DNA of 33,223 nt from Gracilaria domingensis (GCA_022539475.1 VCMS01000395.1:74306-107528), one strand, 5' to 3'; positions 7,795 through 17,570 are shown, numbered from the stretch's first letter. A program made the numbers and translations. The notes: generated by a model from the sequence alone, not told the origin.

Positions 7795-8416
7795 GTTTTG
7801 AAAGCTTTCGAAAGGGTTCGTTTTGCAAATGGGTGTGGGTATACGAATGAGAAGGATGTGATTGGTGTTCACAAGGTGTTTCGTAGTATAAAAAGAGTCT
7901 AAGAACGACCATATACGGGTATTGTAGTACTGTTTTAAAACGTTACTAGGAGGAGAAGTTTTTGCATCGATTTGAAGTAAAGAAAGGATGATTTAGTCAT
8001 AAATTATATGTACGGGTTCAACTGGGTAAAGAAAACTGTAAATATCTTTAACATGAGCTTAGAAATCAAGAAGAGTAAAACAACCTCCATTATGGGTTGA
8101 AACCCATAAAAGGTTTACCTTACTTTATACGGGTGCCCCAAGTAATGCGAACGCTTAGTTCTTCAGAAATATCACAATTTTTGTACTTGTTTCGTTACTA
8201 GTATCGTGCACTTTAATGATATGGAATGACCATTTTCTATCTAGCAAAATCTTAGCGAGGTATTAGTGATAACGGATGTAGGATTTAAAGGGGCATATTT
8301 GAACCACAGAAGGACGAACAATATAAGTAATGTAATAGGAACAGGTCATTTCGATAAAGTATATGTTTAACTATCTCTAAAAGGTTTACAACACCGAAAA
8401 GTCATGTGTTCTAACC
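7795..8416. other. AT-rich intergenic region
   Basis: No ORF or repeat that I can support. Close upstream of the leftward HAD gene the minus strand reads CTTTTTATAC (about 7887-7896), a possible TATA region for that gene. A short hairpin, TATGGGTTGAAACCCATA, lies at about 8091-8108. The rest is AT-rich and featureless to me. Confidence 0.5.
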
Positions 8417-9319
8417 TCAAACCTGGGGGAATGGGGAGGGGGATAACTTTTCCTTAACAACGTTGACGTAGTTTGTATGAAAAGGAGCGGGGTCACCGCC
8501 TACAATGTTTCTTTCTTGGCGGGAAAAGTCGTAGAAGTACGCGTTCCTAAACTGAAAGTCGGAGAAAGAAGTAGGGAAGCCAACGAGAGTTTTCCCATAT
8601 GCAAGAAGTCGCCCAACGGTCTCTTCCAGGTTGAAAGTAGTACCTGTCTTAAGCGAAACTATCTTCAACAGCTCTTTCATTATTGTGAGCACAACTGTAC
8701 TGCACTCCGTAGCGACTACGTCCATAGGAATGAAACCTCTTGAGGCCCCGACGATGTTGAACGCTGATAGCCACACGAGCTTCTCATAATAGCTTACGAG
8801 AAATGTGTCTTCGTCGACAACCCCGCAAGTGAGACCCATAGACCTAAACCTGTCTGCAACGTTGGAGGCCCACTTTCCTGTTGCGACAGTGAGACCATCC
8901 GGACTTTGAGGAGTGACACCATCCTGCGGAGCTGCGTTTCTTGAGGGGACACCAACGTATAGGACAACTTTTGAACATTTGTCCACACCGAGCTTCGAAA
9001 GCAATGGTATGATGTCTCCATTCTGGAAGAAAACGAGATTCTCTCTGAGCGAATAAGGGCAAGCCTGAATTACGGTCTCCAGGGTGTTCTTTCTTCCACA
9101 AACTAGTATCGGTACATCAGAAAGATGAGAGGTAGCAGCCATGCTGCAGAATTCGTGTGCGGAAATGACCGTATCTTCTTCGTTCGCCAGCATGGTACCT
9201 ATACGCCCCCTTCCAACAATAACGGCCCGAGCCCTTCGGGCGGGAGATGAGGCCTGAGGGACGTCAGAGTATCTGGGACTCGGAGGCGGACTGGGAGGCA
9301 TGTCGGACTGGGAGTTCAT
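8417..9319 (-). CDS. Ketopantoate-reductase-like Rossmann-fold oxidoreductase
   Basis: 300 codons from the ATG at 9319 (MNSQSDMPPSPPPSP). The frame is open to 9520, but that upstream part looks like leader sequence. After a Pro/Ser-rich N-terminus comes AVIVGRGRIGTML, a dinucleotide-binding GxGxxG loop (G36-x-G38-xx-G41). Then follow VPILVCGRKNTLETVI, a NLVFFQNGD strand typical of ketopantoate-reductase-like proteins, DGLTVATGKWA, and a helical C-terminal domain with YEKLVWLSAFNIVGASRG, where the Lys and Asn positions of the substrate site would fall. I recall conserved proteins with these blocks in plants and algae, without a settled reaction. The gene is intact, unlike most of its neighbours, and is probably a functional host gene. 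NADPH use and substrate are inferred. Confidence 0.75.
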   Translation of the reverse strand: MNSQSDMPPSPPPSPRYSDVPQASSPARRARAVIVGRGRIGTMLANEEDTVISAHEFCSMAATSHLSDVPILVCGRKNTLETVIQACPYSLRENLVFFQNGDIIPLLSKLGVDKCSKVVLYVGVPSRNAAPQDGVTPQSPDGLTVATGKWASNVADRFRSMGLTCGVVDEDTFLVSYYEKLVWLSAFNIVGASRGFIPMDVVATECSTVVLTIMKELLKIVSLKTGTTFNLEETVGRLLAYGKTLVGFPTSFSDFQFRNAYFYDFSRQERNIVGGDPAPFHTNYVNVVKEKLSPSPFPQV

Positions 9320-9716
9320 TGCAAGTGTTCGAATGTTTTTGTGTGACGATAGAAATGAAAGATGGGGCGGAGAACTGCTGGGGTAAAGAGTGATACTTAA
9401 GTACAAACGGTTGGGAAGCGCAGAACGGGAACATGGTTCACTTTGTGAAAGTGAGCGAAATGTATGATATGTGATTGTACTGAATGAATGATAGGGCTTG
9501 TATGAGACGACAAGCCACAAAGTGTGATGATGTTTTATGAAAAGTAGGTGGAAGAGTAGAAAGTGTACAATGAATGAAACTGATTTCGAACCTGAGTTGT
9601 AAAGTAGTTGTAAAGTACGAGTTACGGGGAGCTTGAATACAGGATGAAAGGAGCCATTTTGGCTTCATAAATGACGTGAACGGGTTCTATAGCTTCACTT
9701 GGATTGCCATAATTAA
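9320..9716. other. Upstream region of the reductase gene; no epimerase N-terminus
   Basis: It should contain the promoter and leader of the leftward gene at 9319. I looked here for the missing first half of ribulose-phosphate 3-epimerase (start APSLLSADF, metal-site HxDVMDG) and found neither in any plus frame. Confidence 0.5.
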
Positions 9717-10037
9717 AAGGATGGAGTTCGATTGCGCCCGAATACGTCTATAAAGGTCGTAGAAGCACTTATGAAGGAAGGAGTTGTAGACATGTTATTG
9801 TTGATGACGGTGCAGCCAGGGTTTGGAGGACAGGCGTTTATGGAGGGTGTTCTTGATAAGGTGCGACATGCAAGGAAGTTGTACCCAAGAATAGGGATAC
9901 AGGTGGATGGAGGTATTGGACTGAGTACTGTGAAAGCAGTAGTGAAGGCCGGTGCAAACATTTCAGTTGCAGGATCTGCCATCTTTGGCTCGAGTAACCC
10001 AGCTCATGTCATAGCTGGTTTTCGAAAGGTTGGTTAG
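9717..10037 (+). pseudogene. rpe: C-terminal half of ribulose-phosphate 3-epimerase
   Basis: 106 codons follow an in-frame stop (TAA at 9714-9716) and read KDGVRLRPNTSIKV, then LLLMTVQPGFGGQAF, IGIQVDGGIG and VAGSAIFGS, ending normally at 10037. These are the phosphate-binding and catalytic second-half motifs of ribulose-5-phosphate 3-epimerase (Calvin and pentose phosphate pathways; TIM barrel, metal-dependent). The full enzyme has about 220-230 residues; here only the last half exists and there is no initiating Met. The sequence AAAAG just before the fragment could be a splice acceptor, but no first exon is visible in the preceding 400 bases. I favour a 5'-truncated duplicate or a retrocopy fragment; a distant upstream exon beyond the opposing reductase gene is possible but unlikely. 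Confidence 0.8.
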
Positions 10038-10104
10038 AGATAGTAGCATAAAATTATTGTTTATTACATTGTTACCTTTACGTGTTATCACGACTATATT
10101 CTCC

Positions 10105-10440
10105 GTGTCCATTGGAGATGTATTTCTCTTGTATCACAACCGGGAAAGGATGTGAGAGAACATCAATATATCCCCAGTGGACGCTGAGAGGGAGGATGAA
10201 CTACTCTACGTGCTACCATTGTTACCCATCCGGTGTCGAGTGGTGACATGTTCTTTTTTTGTCACAACCCACAAAGGATGTGACGGAAGAAGAACATGCC
10301 CCCAGTCGAGACAGAGGGTGAGCAACTCTAAGTACAATCACTAGTCCCTAGCTTGCCTCCACTGGCAATATCTTCCTGTTTTGCTATAACCATCGAGTGG
10401 GGTTATGGTGGAAGAGAAAAATATCGCCGGTCGAGGCGAG
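10105..10440. repeat. Three tandem hairpin units with diverged but still pairing stems
   Basis: Hairpins at about 10105-10184, 10233-10312 and 10351-10440 share one plan. Outer stems are GTCC-TGG, GTCGAG and GCCTCGAC-like, then an inner stem such as CATGTTCTT with AAGAACATG, then TCACAAC facing GATGTGA around a short loop (GGAAAG or CACAAAG). The third has TATAACC facing GGTTATG. The spacers are also similar (GAGAGGGAGGATGAACTACT and GAGGGTGAGCAACTCT), giving a repeat of about 120-130 bases. Sequences differ between units while pairing is kept. They sit about 230 bases upstream of the ATG at 10671. Confidence 0.75.
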
Positions 10441-10670
10441 GTGGGTGGGGACTATGTGAAGAGGGGGCAGAGAGATGGCGCTTAAATAGTGGAAGGTGCG
10501 GAGGTGTACAGTAGATGTTTTGGCGGGAAATGGGATGAGGGAAACAGGGACAATCATGGTGCTGGATATAGCCCGCGTGGTTGGACAGTGGGGGTGGACA
10601 GCACAGTTTAGCTCGATTGCACTGTATCGCAGCGGAAACTTCGATCCAACTACTACTTCTTCTTCTGAAG

Positions 10671-11600
10671 ATGTCGAACGGATACGTGAAGGATGAGGAG
10701 CTGTTGGCGCTGTTGGAGGGGAAGGAGGTACCGCAGACGCCGTCACCAAAGCGGGAAGAGGACGTGATTACGGCGGCTGGTCGGATGTCGCAGAAGAAGG
10801 AAGTGGCTGATGAAGGAAAGAAGTGTGAGGCGAGGAGAGGGGATGGTGATGAGGTGGAGAAGGGGGTAGAATTGGAGGTGGAGGGGGTCGCAATGGAGAG
10901 AAGGGGTGCGGTGCATCTGAGTCAGTTAGAGGTTGGAGACCAGATAGAGAGTGGGGGCGGAGAGGGTGACAGGGAGATGCGGTTTGTGGGGGAGATGAAG
11001 GCGAGGGTGGGGATGTTGGGGTTGGTGATGAAGGAGCAACTGGACGATGGAATTGTGGAGATTGTAACGGAAATGGGCGGTGTGGTGCTGAGTGGGGGTG
11101 GTAGTGGTGTTTCGGTTGAGGCGATTTCGAGCCTGCGGAATTCGTTGTCGGTATTGGGAGTGGAGATGAGAAATCATGTGTATGGGATAGTGGAGTGTGC
11201 GGGAAGGGAGGTTGGAGAGTTGCGGGAGGAGAATAGGGTTCTGAACGAGAGGTTTGACGTGCTGGAGAAGGAGGTGAAGGAGCTGGGCAAGAGGCAAAGA
11301 TTGGTGGAAGAGGAGACGCTGAAAGGAGGTGTGGAGGGAAAGACGGAGAAGGGAAGTGTGGGAAGGGTGGCGGTGCAGAAGGGGTCTCCTGTGACACCGG
11401 AGACAAAGGGTGGTGGGGTTGGGGATGGGAAGAGCCGTCTGAAGAAGAGGCGTAAGGAGATGAAGAAGGTGGTGGAGGAGGTGCCGCGGGAGGGAGTGGG
11501 AGCTCCGGTGGTGACTGGGTTTAGGAGTGCGGCGGAGGTAGCGCGGACTGCGAAGGGGATTCTGAGGGGACAGGAGGAGAGAAGGATGGGAGGGATTTGA
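10671..11600 (+). CDS. Unidentified basic/acidic coiled-coil protein (Gag-like by architecture)
   Basis: 309 codons from the ATG at 10671, which follows a CT-rich leader (TACTACTTCTTCTTCTGAAG); the frame extends up to 10581. There is no family I recognise. Charged low-complexity regions flank a central helical part, with a coiled coil at about 185-230 (REVGELREENRVLNERFDVL and onward). The C-terminus is Lys-rich (RLKKRRKEMKKVV), then a short helix. Codon use is extremely G-rich, with many GGG and GGA, so the opposite strand also shows long but meaningless ORFs. A GSPVTP motif after the coiled coil resembles GTPVTP in the broken gene at 24.5-25.4 kb. A structural (Gag-like) protein of a retroelement, or a nuclear protein, are both possible. 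Confidence 0.5.
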   Translation: MSNGYVKDEELLALLEGKEVPQTPSPKREEDVITAAGRMSQKKEVADEGKKCEARRGDGDEVEKGVELEVEGVAMERRGAVHLSQLEVGDQIESGGGEGDREMRFVGEMKARVGMLGLVMKEQLDDGIVEIVTEMGGVVLSGGGSGVSVEAISSLRNSLSVLGVEMRNHVYGIVECAGREVGELREENRVLNERFDVLEKEVKELGKRQRLVEEETLKGGVEGKTEKGSVGRVAVQKGSPVTPETKGGGVGDGKSRLKKRRKEMKKVVEEVPREGVGAPVVTGFRSAAEVARTAKGILRGQEERRMGGI

Positions 11601-12023
11601 AGCCGTTTTGGGGCGAGGCGGGGATACGAGAAGGGGGAGGGTTGTCCACCTGACTTCTAAAAAATGACGTTTGCGGAGACGGAGAGAGAGGATGCGACCG
11701 CGTGATGGGCGAGAAATGGGTAAATAGCGGGGGTGGTGTGGACTGGGAAGAAGTGATGGGATGATTGAGGTGGGATGAATTGCGATTGGCATTGCAACAT
11801 GGGAGAAAATGGAAACGCAAACTAGCACGAGTGCAGTTTTGAGAGAGGGTCGCGGAAAAGAGTGAATGGGGTGGTGCGGCGAAGTAGAACCTCTACAAAA
11901 ACTAGGGGACCCAAGAACTAAACTGCGCGAAATGGAATTTAATATTCCAAAATTTCTTAATTTTTTGAGTGCCAGCCTCTGCTACCCCCTCGCGCGCCCC
12001 AAATAGCCCCAAAACTAGCTTAG
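11601..12023. other. Spacer before truncated retroelement
   Basis: The G-rich strand bias continues to about 11900, then changes abruptly to AT-rich sequence (AATTTAATATTCCAAAATTT) around 11940-11960 before the integrase frame opens. No gene is supported. The composition change may mark the 5' junction of the truncated retroelement. Confidence 0.4.
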
Positions 12024-12656
12024 TTTCCAAAGCGAACAGACTATATTCCACTTTGCAGAACACAGACGTTCTTTATGGACGTATGCCGTATCTTGGATGT
12101 CAAGAATTTGTTTACAACAACCTATCATCCCCAGTGTAATGGGCAGGTAGAACGATTTAATCGTACAATGCTTAACGCATTACGATCCTATGTTGCGGAT
12201 CACCCAAAGGATTGGGACTTGTACAACGATGCTATTACGTACGCGTATAACACCCAAGTGCATCGGGTAACGAAGCTTTCGCCGTTTGAACTCGTTCTTT
12301 CGAGGATACCGCCACCGGTAGCAATCGAATCACAACCGACGCTAGTCTCTTTCCAGTCACCACGGATTTACAAGTACACCTGGAAAATTTGGTTAACCAA
12401 GATGGTACCGGTAGCCCGGAAGGCCATATACAAGGCACAGCTTACGTACAAGCGCAATTTTGATCGCCGACTTCGCGGTACACCAAAGGTGGTAGAGCCC
12501 AACAGCTTTGTGTTCCTTCCGAAGGAGTATTACAATCCTGACAAGGAAAAGAGACATAAGCTCTCCCCCATCGCTGATGGACCATATCGCGTCATTTCCG
12601 TCAATCCGGATACCGTCGTACTAGACATTGACGGACGTCATGAACGAATCGCGTGA
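12024..12656 (+). pseudogene. Ty3/gypsy (chromovirus) integrase, C-terminal part of the core and GPY/F domain
   Basis: The frame is open from 12024. Integrase similarity begins about 12066 with FFMDVCRILDVKNLFTTTYH, then PQCNGQVERFNRTM, which contains the last catalytic Glu of the DDE core. Next come the usual C-terminal helices (AITYAYNTQVH, SPFELVLSR) and a GPY/F-type region, LSPIADGPYRV, with VVLDIDGRHERIA at the end. Everything upstream (protease, reverse transcriptase, RNase H, the first two catalytic Asp) is absent, so the element is 5'-truncated. At 12656 a stop occurs, but the frame one base forward continues as ESRDRVVPAPMPPT, the normal sequel, indicating a further frame break. Confidence 0.85.
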
Positions 12657-13275
12657 CCGCGTTGTGCCCGCCCCGATGCCACCCACCGCAACCGGGCCCC
12701 CCTCAACCAATACCCAATCAGGGGATCCTCAACAGGAGGCAGAACCGTCAACAGCCGCTACACTACCGTCGCGCCAGGCGATTCTTCCGCACTCGGATCG
12801 AGGATTAATTGATCTACCTACAGTTGGTACTTCTGACCACAGAACTGAACTTCCTACTACTTGGACGAATTCCAACGACTCTGCACGAGTATTTACAAAA
12901 GTAACCCCCCTACCCGATCTCGTGATGGAGCCTGTGGCGCCATCTAAGGAGGGGGAGAATGCCGCAGCTGCTGCGAATGGCATTGATGCTCCGGTGTCGC
13001 CCGGTTTTCCAACCACGGGAAATGTGATCCACACTGACAATCCAGTCGCTCCCGTAGGAGAATCTTGTGACACAGTTGCCTTGTCGCACCCCAACCGTGA
13101 GGATTCGGCCGTATCGGTCTCCGTTACCACGGAACGTGCCCGCGAGAGGCGCGACGCCGCCGCAGAACCAGCTACCCACTCTGGGACCTCTAACCGCTTG
13201 AACTCGCGTATCCGCGCTGAGAAGCATAGCCGAACTGTGAAAACGGTTTCCGCTGATTCGCACCAGCCGCCATAA
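12628..13275 (+). pseudogene. Low-complexity linker of the retroelement Pol, downstream of integrase
   Basis: This frame overlaps the integrase end and carries on as a Pro/Thr/Ser/Ala-rich stretch to 13275 (for example PQQEAEPSTAATLPSRQAIL). Such a linker between the GPY/F domain and a chromodomain is usual in chromoviruses. It ends with basic residues and a stop. Between 13276 and 13985 no single frame is convincing, although 13326-13754 is open. That stretch is probably the decayed remainder of the linker. Confidence 0.5.
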
Positions 13276-13985
13276 GCGGAAGAAAAGCGCTGCAACCCTG
13301 AAAGGGGAAGCCTCGTGAAGGAGTTGTGCTGAGTATTACCACTCATTATGGATTCACTTGTAGGATTTTGAACGATTTCGTGGAAGCCGACATTCTACAG
13401 TGTGCACCACTTTGGGCGTGGAGAAGCTCCAGGAAGCCCTGGCATTCCATCGCCACTGCACCCTTGCAATCTTCGGACACGGGGCCTGACGGAACCAGGC
13501 GCGTGCCACGCGACGCACGTTACAACGTGGAAAGCCCTAATGAGCGGTCGGCGACCTTTCGCGAACGGATGGCCGAGCACGGCACGCGTACGATTGTCGT
13601 GGTCGCCAATCTGTGGCGTAGAGCCAATCAGAGCTCTTGGCATAAGCCCCGTGGACCGGGTGAACCGCCGCTCTGCCAAGGGAGTGCCGTGCGCACCTCC
13701 GTCACCGAAACGGTTATCCCCGTGAAGGCCGGGAGATTCGTCAACCGGAAGTAATACCGTTTGTCGGTCTCTCGACTCTCGTCGAATAACGTGATGCCGT
13801 TGGACTCGTCTGATCGAGAGCTTTGCAACTACCTCTCTAGCTCGAGGATAGGACGCGTAGGACGCGAGTTACAGTACGGCAGCCACAGCGGAATGCGTTG
13901 AAAACCGCGGCAGTAAGCCCCTCTCCAACACTTAGAAAGCTTCACCTGCGTGATTTTAGGCAGCTACAGAACCTCTCCAGGTGAA

Positions 13986-14248
13986 ACTGTGTCAGCAGGA
14001 GTGGCCCATACGCCATGGAGGCCCGCGAACGGGAAGTGTTCCCACAAGAATTCGTTATCGAACGCATCGTGAGTCACGTCGTGAACCCCGATGGGGAGAC
14101 TGAATACCAAGTCCGTTGGTACGGATACTCCCCTGAGGAGGATACTTTTGAGCCGATCGAACATCTGCCTCGATCGAAGGTTCTCGCCTACTGCCGGCGC
14201 AAGCGCTTACCGCCACCTCCAAACTTGGACGCTACCCAGGTAGGGTGA
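13986..14248 (+). pseudogene. Chromodomain at the C-terminus of the retroelement integrase
   Basis: The frame is open from 13986, with an internal ATG at 14015. The core reads EFVIERIVSHVVNPDGETEY, then QVRWYGYSPEEDTFEP and IEHLPRSKVLAYC, a complete chromodomain: three strands with the Trp and Tyr of the aromatic cage in RWYGY, and the final helix. The usual Trp of NTWEP is Phe. In chromoviruses this module steers integration to chromatin with particular histone marks. It lies about 1.35 kb past the integrase domain and in a different frame, so as written it is cut off from the enzyme. It could only be expressed alone (77 residues). Confidence 0.85.
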
Positions 14249-14637
14249 GAGTACTACTGTGCTATGAGGTGAACCGACGGGCGCACTTGTGGGAGAATTA
14301 TTGATGGTACTACCAAGAAGTTTGGGTTGTTCCTACGGAAGGAAGTATTGAAGGGATGAAAGAAGAAAGATGATTTCCGTCTAACGGACGCCGATTTATC
14401 GGAAAGAAGCGAGCTACCGTCTAACGGTCCCTGTGAATATTTAGTGAAGCTACACGCGTAATGGAGAATCGTATTGGAACGATGGTGCGCCAAAGGCATT
14501 GAACCGTAATCCGGTTATGAAGGAACTGATATCGAAGTCGATTTTATTCTAAGGAGAATTTGTACCGCTAGCTATTGCGGAGTGCGTTGGTCGCAGAGCC
14601 TACCACAGCCCATCATGGAGGGAACCCACCGTTGGGA
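14249..14637. other. Convergent spacer between chromodomain and antisense ORF
   Basis: Contains a purine-rich stretch (GGAAGGAAGTATTGAAGGGA and onward, about 14338-14370) that could have been a polypurine tract, and two copies of CCGTCTAACGG (about 14377 and 14419). No coding sequence is seen. Confidence 0.4.
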
Positions 14638-16452
14638 TCACTGCCATTCTGTCCAAGGACCGGCACCTCCATTGTTGGACGGCCCCGCTTGGGGAGGCTG
14701 ACTGGCGAAAGCCTGCGTGCCCAATGCCAACAGCTGGCCGAGGTCGTACATATCCGGTGGAACCGGCACCCCAAGTCCGAAAAGTTGGTTGCGCATCGCT
14801 ATCACGCGAGGGTCAATATTCCCCTGCGAAGGGCCCACGCCCCAACCGATAGGAGCAACTGGCGCAGCCTCCCCTCCGGCAACCGGAACTACTGCGGAAG
14901 CCGCCGACGGAACTCCCGTTGCCGGGTCTTCCACAGTATAGTCCACCATTAGATCGTCCTCCTCCGCTACTGAGTAATAGCTGTCAGAAAACATGAACCC
15001 AATAGAGTGATCGCTCGGAACCACTCGAGGAAGTCCGCGTAGGACGAGAACCCGCTCCTTCGGGACGGTAACTCCCTCCCAGGGATCGTAATACACGAAG
15101 TCACCGGCACCCGGATGTCTTCGCCCTGGCGAACGGTCGTAGTGCGAACGAGTGCCCCTGGGGACGTTTTCCGCCGGAACGGTACTCCATTCAATGGAAT
15201 CGATGAGATCGATAAGGCTGATGACCTCGCTGACGTTGTCGTCCGAACCGAGCGCGGTGTATAAGTCCAGTGATCTAATCACATTCCGTAGCCTCGGAGG
15301 CAAATACCAAACACGGTTCTGGTCGTATGCTTCCCATAGCATAAACGCGGCAACGCGAGCGGCCCATTCGGTGATGAAGAGCACCCAATACTCCGAGTCC
15401 GGATTCGCAATCATGCGTGACCCCACATAGGAGATGCACGGAGGCAATTCCGGGAAACACCCGCGTGGTACCTCATGGTGAGCCCACCACGATGGGAGTG
15501 GAGCGAATCGACCCGCTAGTGCGTCCGGACGCAAACGATCAACCTCCATGTTCTGGTGCGGAATCAGATACCCGAATCGGGATCGCCATTTGCGTTCGTT
15601 TCGCAGTCGGTCGAAGAAGCTTCCCTCTCCCGAAGGACGATGTAGATATCGGAACTCCGCCCGCAGGATCGGCCTGTTGAACAGGAGAATGCCCGCCGGC
15701 ATCGCCTCCGCGAAGTCTTCCGCCGCTTGGAAGTCCGCGAGGTTCGCGCCACACTTGACCTCTCCGTAAGTTCGCAACCGAGAAAAGTCGAACCCGTATG
15801 ACTCGGGAATCCTCTCGGGGAACGAGGCTCGGTCCTTCCGAATGTATGCCAATCGCGCCATAGCCGTGCGCGCTTCATCTAGCGCTTCGTATCCACGGCC
15901 GCGCCGTTTCAGTGACAACACTTGAAGTGCGACCGCCACGCGGTTTCTCCAAACCGAGGAATCCACCAAATCTCGGTGTAGGCCGCCAGGCAGCATACCT
16001 TTCTCGGTATATGAATCCATCAACGCACTGTTGCGAACCGCTGTCGGGTGAAACCAGGGCGCTCTGGAATAGGCCCAGCTTCTTCCGGTAGTCGGATCTT
16101 GAACAAGGAGCGATTCACGCGCTATCGAGCCAGCTGAAGTCGCCAGCAAGGGCAACGCCTGAGCGGAATTCCACGCCGCGACGTCAACCGGGTTCGGTGT
16201 AGTCGTGTGATGTTGACTCTGAGGCAGAGGGGCGGAGGCGAAACCGCCGAGATACCCTGTCGCAGGAGTTGCGGGACCCGAAACGTTCGGAGCCCCGGCT
16301 TGGGAATGCTGCTCGTCGCCCTGGTGAGGGTTCATCGAATCGTCGATCGCAGAGGAAACTTCAAGTACTGAATCGTCTGAGTGCAGAGAAGTTGAGTGCG
16401 CTTGCACGTGTGTCTCGTTGTGACGAGGAACCGGAATCTCGGATATGTCCAT
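14638..16452 (-). CDS. Intact 604-residue protein of unknown function, antisense to the retroelement
   Basis: A single open frame of 604 codons from the ATG at 16452. I recognise no domain. Residues 1-110 are low-complexity and acidic/His/Pro-containing. Residues 120-430 look globular, with many Trp, Arg and Tyr residues (ILLFNRPILRAEFRYLHRP; WVLFITEWAARVAAFMLWEA, a hydrophobic helix). Residues 480-604 are again low-complexity, Gly/Pro/Ala-rich, ending WTEWQ. It has no transmembrane or nuclease signature. A TATATAAG-like motif lies only 12-22 bases before the ATG, too close for a normal start site. It is convergent with the broken pol fragment and is complete while pol is decayed, so it is either a younger insertion or under selection. 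An antisense accessory protein of a retrotransposon, or a capsid-like protein, are both speculative. Confidence 0.6.
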   Translation of the reverse strand: MDISEIPVPRHNETHVQAHSTSLHSDDSVLEVSSAIDDSMNPHQGDEQHSQAGAPNVSGPATPATGYLGGFASAPLPQSQHHTTTPNPVDVAAWNSAQALPLLATSAGSIARESLLVQDPTTGRSWAYSRAPWFHPTAVRNSALMDSYTEKGMLPGGLHRDLVDSSVWRNRVAVALQVLSLKRRGRGYEALDEARTAMARLAYIRKDRASFPERIPESYGFDFSRLRTYGEVKCGANLADFQAAEDFAEAMPAGILLFNRPILRAEFRYLHRPSGEGSFFDRLRNERKWRSRFGYLIPHQNMEVDRLRPDALAGRFAPLPSWWAHHEVPRGCFPELPPCISYVGSRMIANPDSEYWVLFITEWAARVAAFMLWEAYDQNRVWYLPPRLRNVIRSLDLYTALGSDDNVSEVISLIDLIDSIEWSTVPAENVPRGTRSHYDRSPGRRHPGAGDFVYYDPWEGVTVPKERVLVLRGLPRVVPSDHSIGFMFSDSYYSVAEEDDLMVDYTVEDPATGVPSAASAVVPVAGGEAAPVAPIGWGVGPSQGNIDPRVIAMRNQLFGLGVPVPPDMYDLGQLLALGTQAFASQPPQAGPSNNGGAGPWTEWQ

Positions 16453-16869
16453 GGTGGACCACGCTTATATACTCGCTCGCTGATGAGTCTCCGCTTGCAA
16501 ACCGGATGTTTCCTGCGCTAAGGAGGGGGATATGTAGAGCAAAACGTGCTCGCCCGGTATACGGGGAAAGATTTCATATACCCCTGGTAAGGATGATTCC
16601 GGGTACTCGGAAGGTATGAGTATTGGCCCACGGATGGGATACTTTTTGGCAGTATTGAGGTATGGTACCCTGAGCGGTCGGCCATGACGTGGCGCAGATG
16701 AGTATTGGTCGCGTGTACGCGTGTATAGGAATGGGTGTGTTCACACATGTCTTGTTATGATTGTCGGATATTTTACTGGTCGCTGCCGCGGGTTGTCACG
16801 TGCACCACGTGTATGGACCTGCTTAGGTGTGCATTAGAATATTTAATTTAGTTTAACTAATTTATCGGT
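16453..16869. other. Upstream region of the 604-residue ORF; nothing else recognised
   Basis: Holds the TATATAAG-like motif (minus strand, about 16464-16473) and E-box-like CACGTG motifs near 16798-16810. No gene is supported. The boundary of any long terminal repeat cannot be placed because no second copy lies in the window. Confidence 0.35.
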
Positions 16870-16903
16870 TACGATATAAGAGGTGACCTCCCGGTCACCT
16901 CTT
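16870..16903 (+). promoter_or_regulatory. TATA-like box followed by an 11-bp perfect stem-loop
   Basis: GATATAAG (about 16873-16880) runs straight into AAGAGGTGACC / GGTCACCTCTT (16878-16888 and 16893-16903, four-base loop). A TATA box with a stem-loop at the expected transcript start, followed by pyrimidine-rich sequence at 17080-17102, is compatible with the U3/R part of an LTR. No partner LTR is present in the window. Confidence 0.3.
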
Positions 16904-17570
16904 CCTTCAGTAAAGGGTAACCGAGTTCGGCTCTGAACTAGTTCGCCATCGCGAAGTGTGCCACTCCAGCTGGAGGGTCACCGCGTACGGTACAAGTTAG
17001 CTTCATCCCTCGGGATCACTCAGGCAATACTGACCATTGTGGCCTTGCCTTAGGGCTTATTTATTCCGTGTCTTCGGACTTTCTGTTTCTTTTTCTGTGC
17101 AGTTGTACTGCTTTCACCACAATTGGTAGCGTTTCCGTCTCTGTATAGAGTTGTGCCGCGTGGGCTGAATACACATTGTCTTCTCCCGTCGCCGGGTCTG
17201 TTGCCGGTTGCCGCACGTCCCGTCGCAAAATTCCTCTCCTTTCCTCCTTTGGTTCGCCTTCTTTTACCCCCTTTTGCCTGGGGCTTACACCGCTCTACGG
17301 TACCTTTCCTTCCTACCATTCTGTCACTTCTCGCCGGCTTCCTTGATCAGGCCCGTTCACCACTCAACCTCCGTAGGTATATCCCGTGCCACGGACGGTC
17401 TTACACACGCATTATCCGTATTCGGAGGGCTCACCACTCAGTTCATCTCGTCTAGAGGGCAAGGACTCGAACGCCTTGAGAGACGATCCCGTCGCTGGGG
17501 TTTTGCTCTACAGATTTACAGCCACACTGGAGGATACGGGGTGCGCGGTCGCTGTGCGAACCTCTCTTGA

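Noticed and set aside
10105..10440. CRISPR-like array
   Set aside because: Only three diverged units, each a hairpin with similar spacers, in a eukaryotic context; no unique spacers and no cas genes.
10768..11828. Long minus-strand ORFs rich in Pro, Ser and His opposite the coiled-coil gene
   Set aside because: They are the mirror of G-rich codons on the plus strand; composition is pure low complexity and no motif is present.
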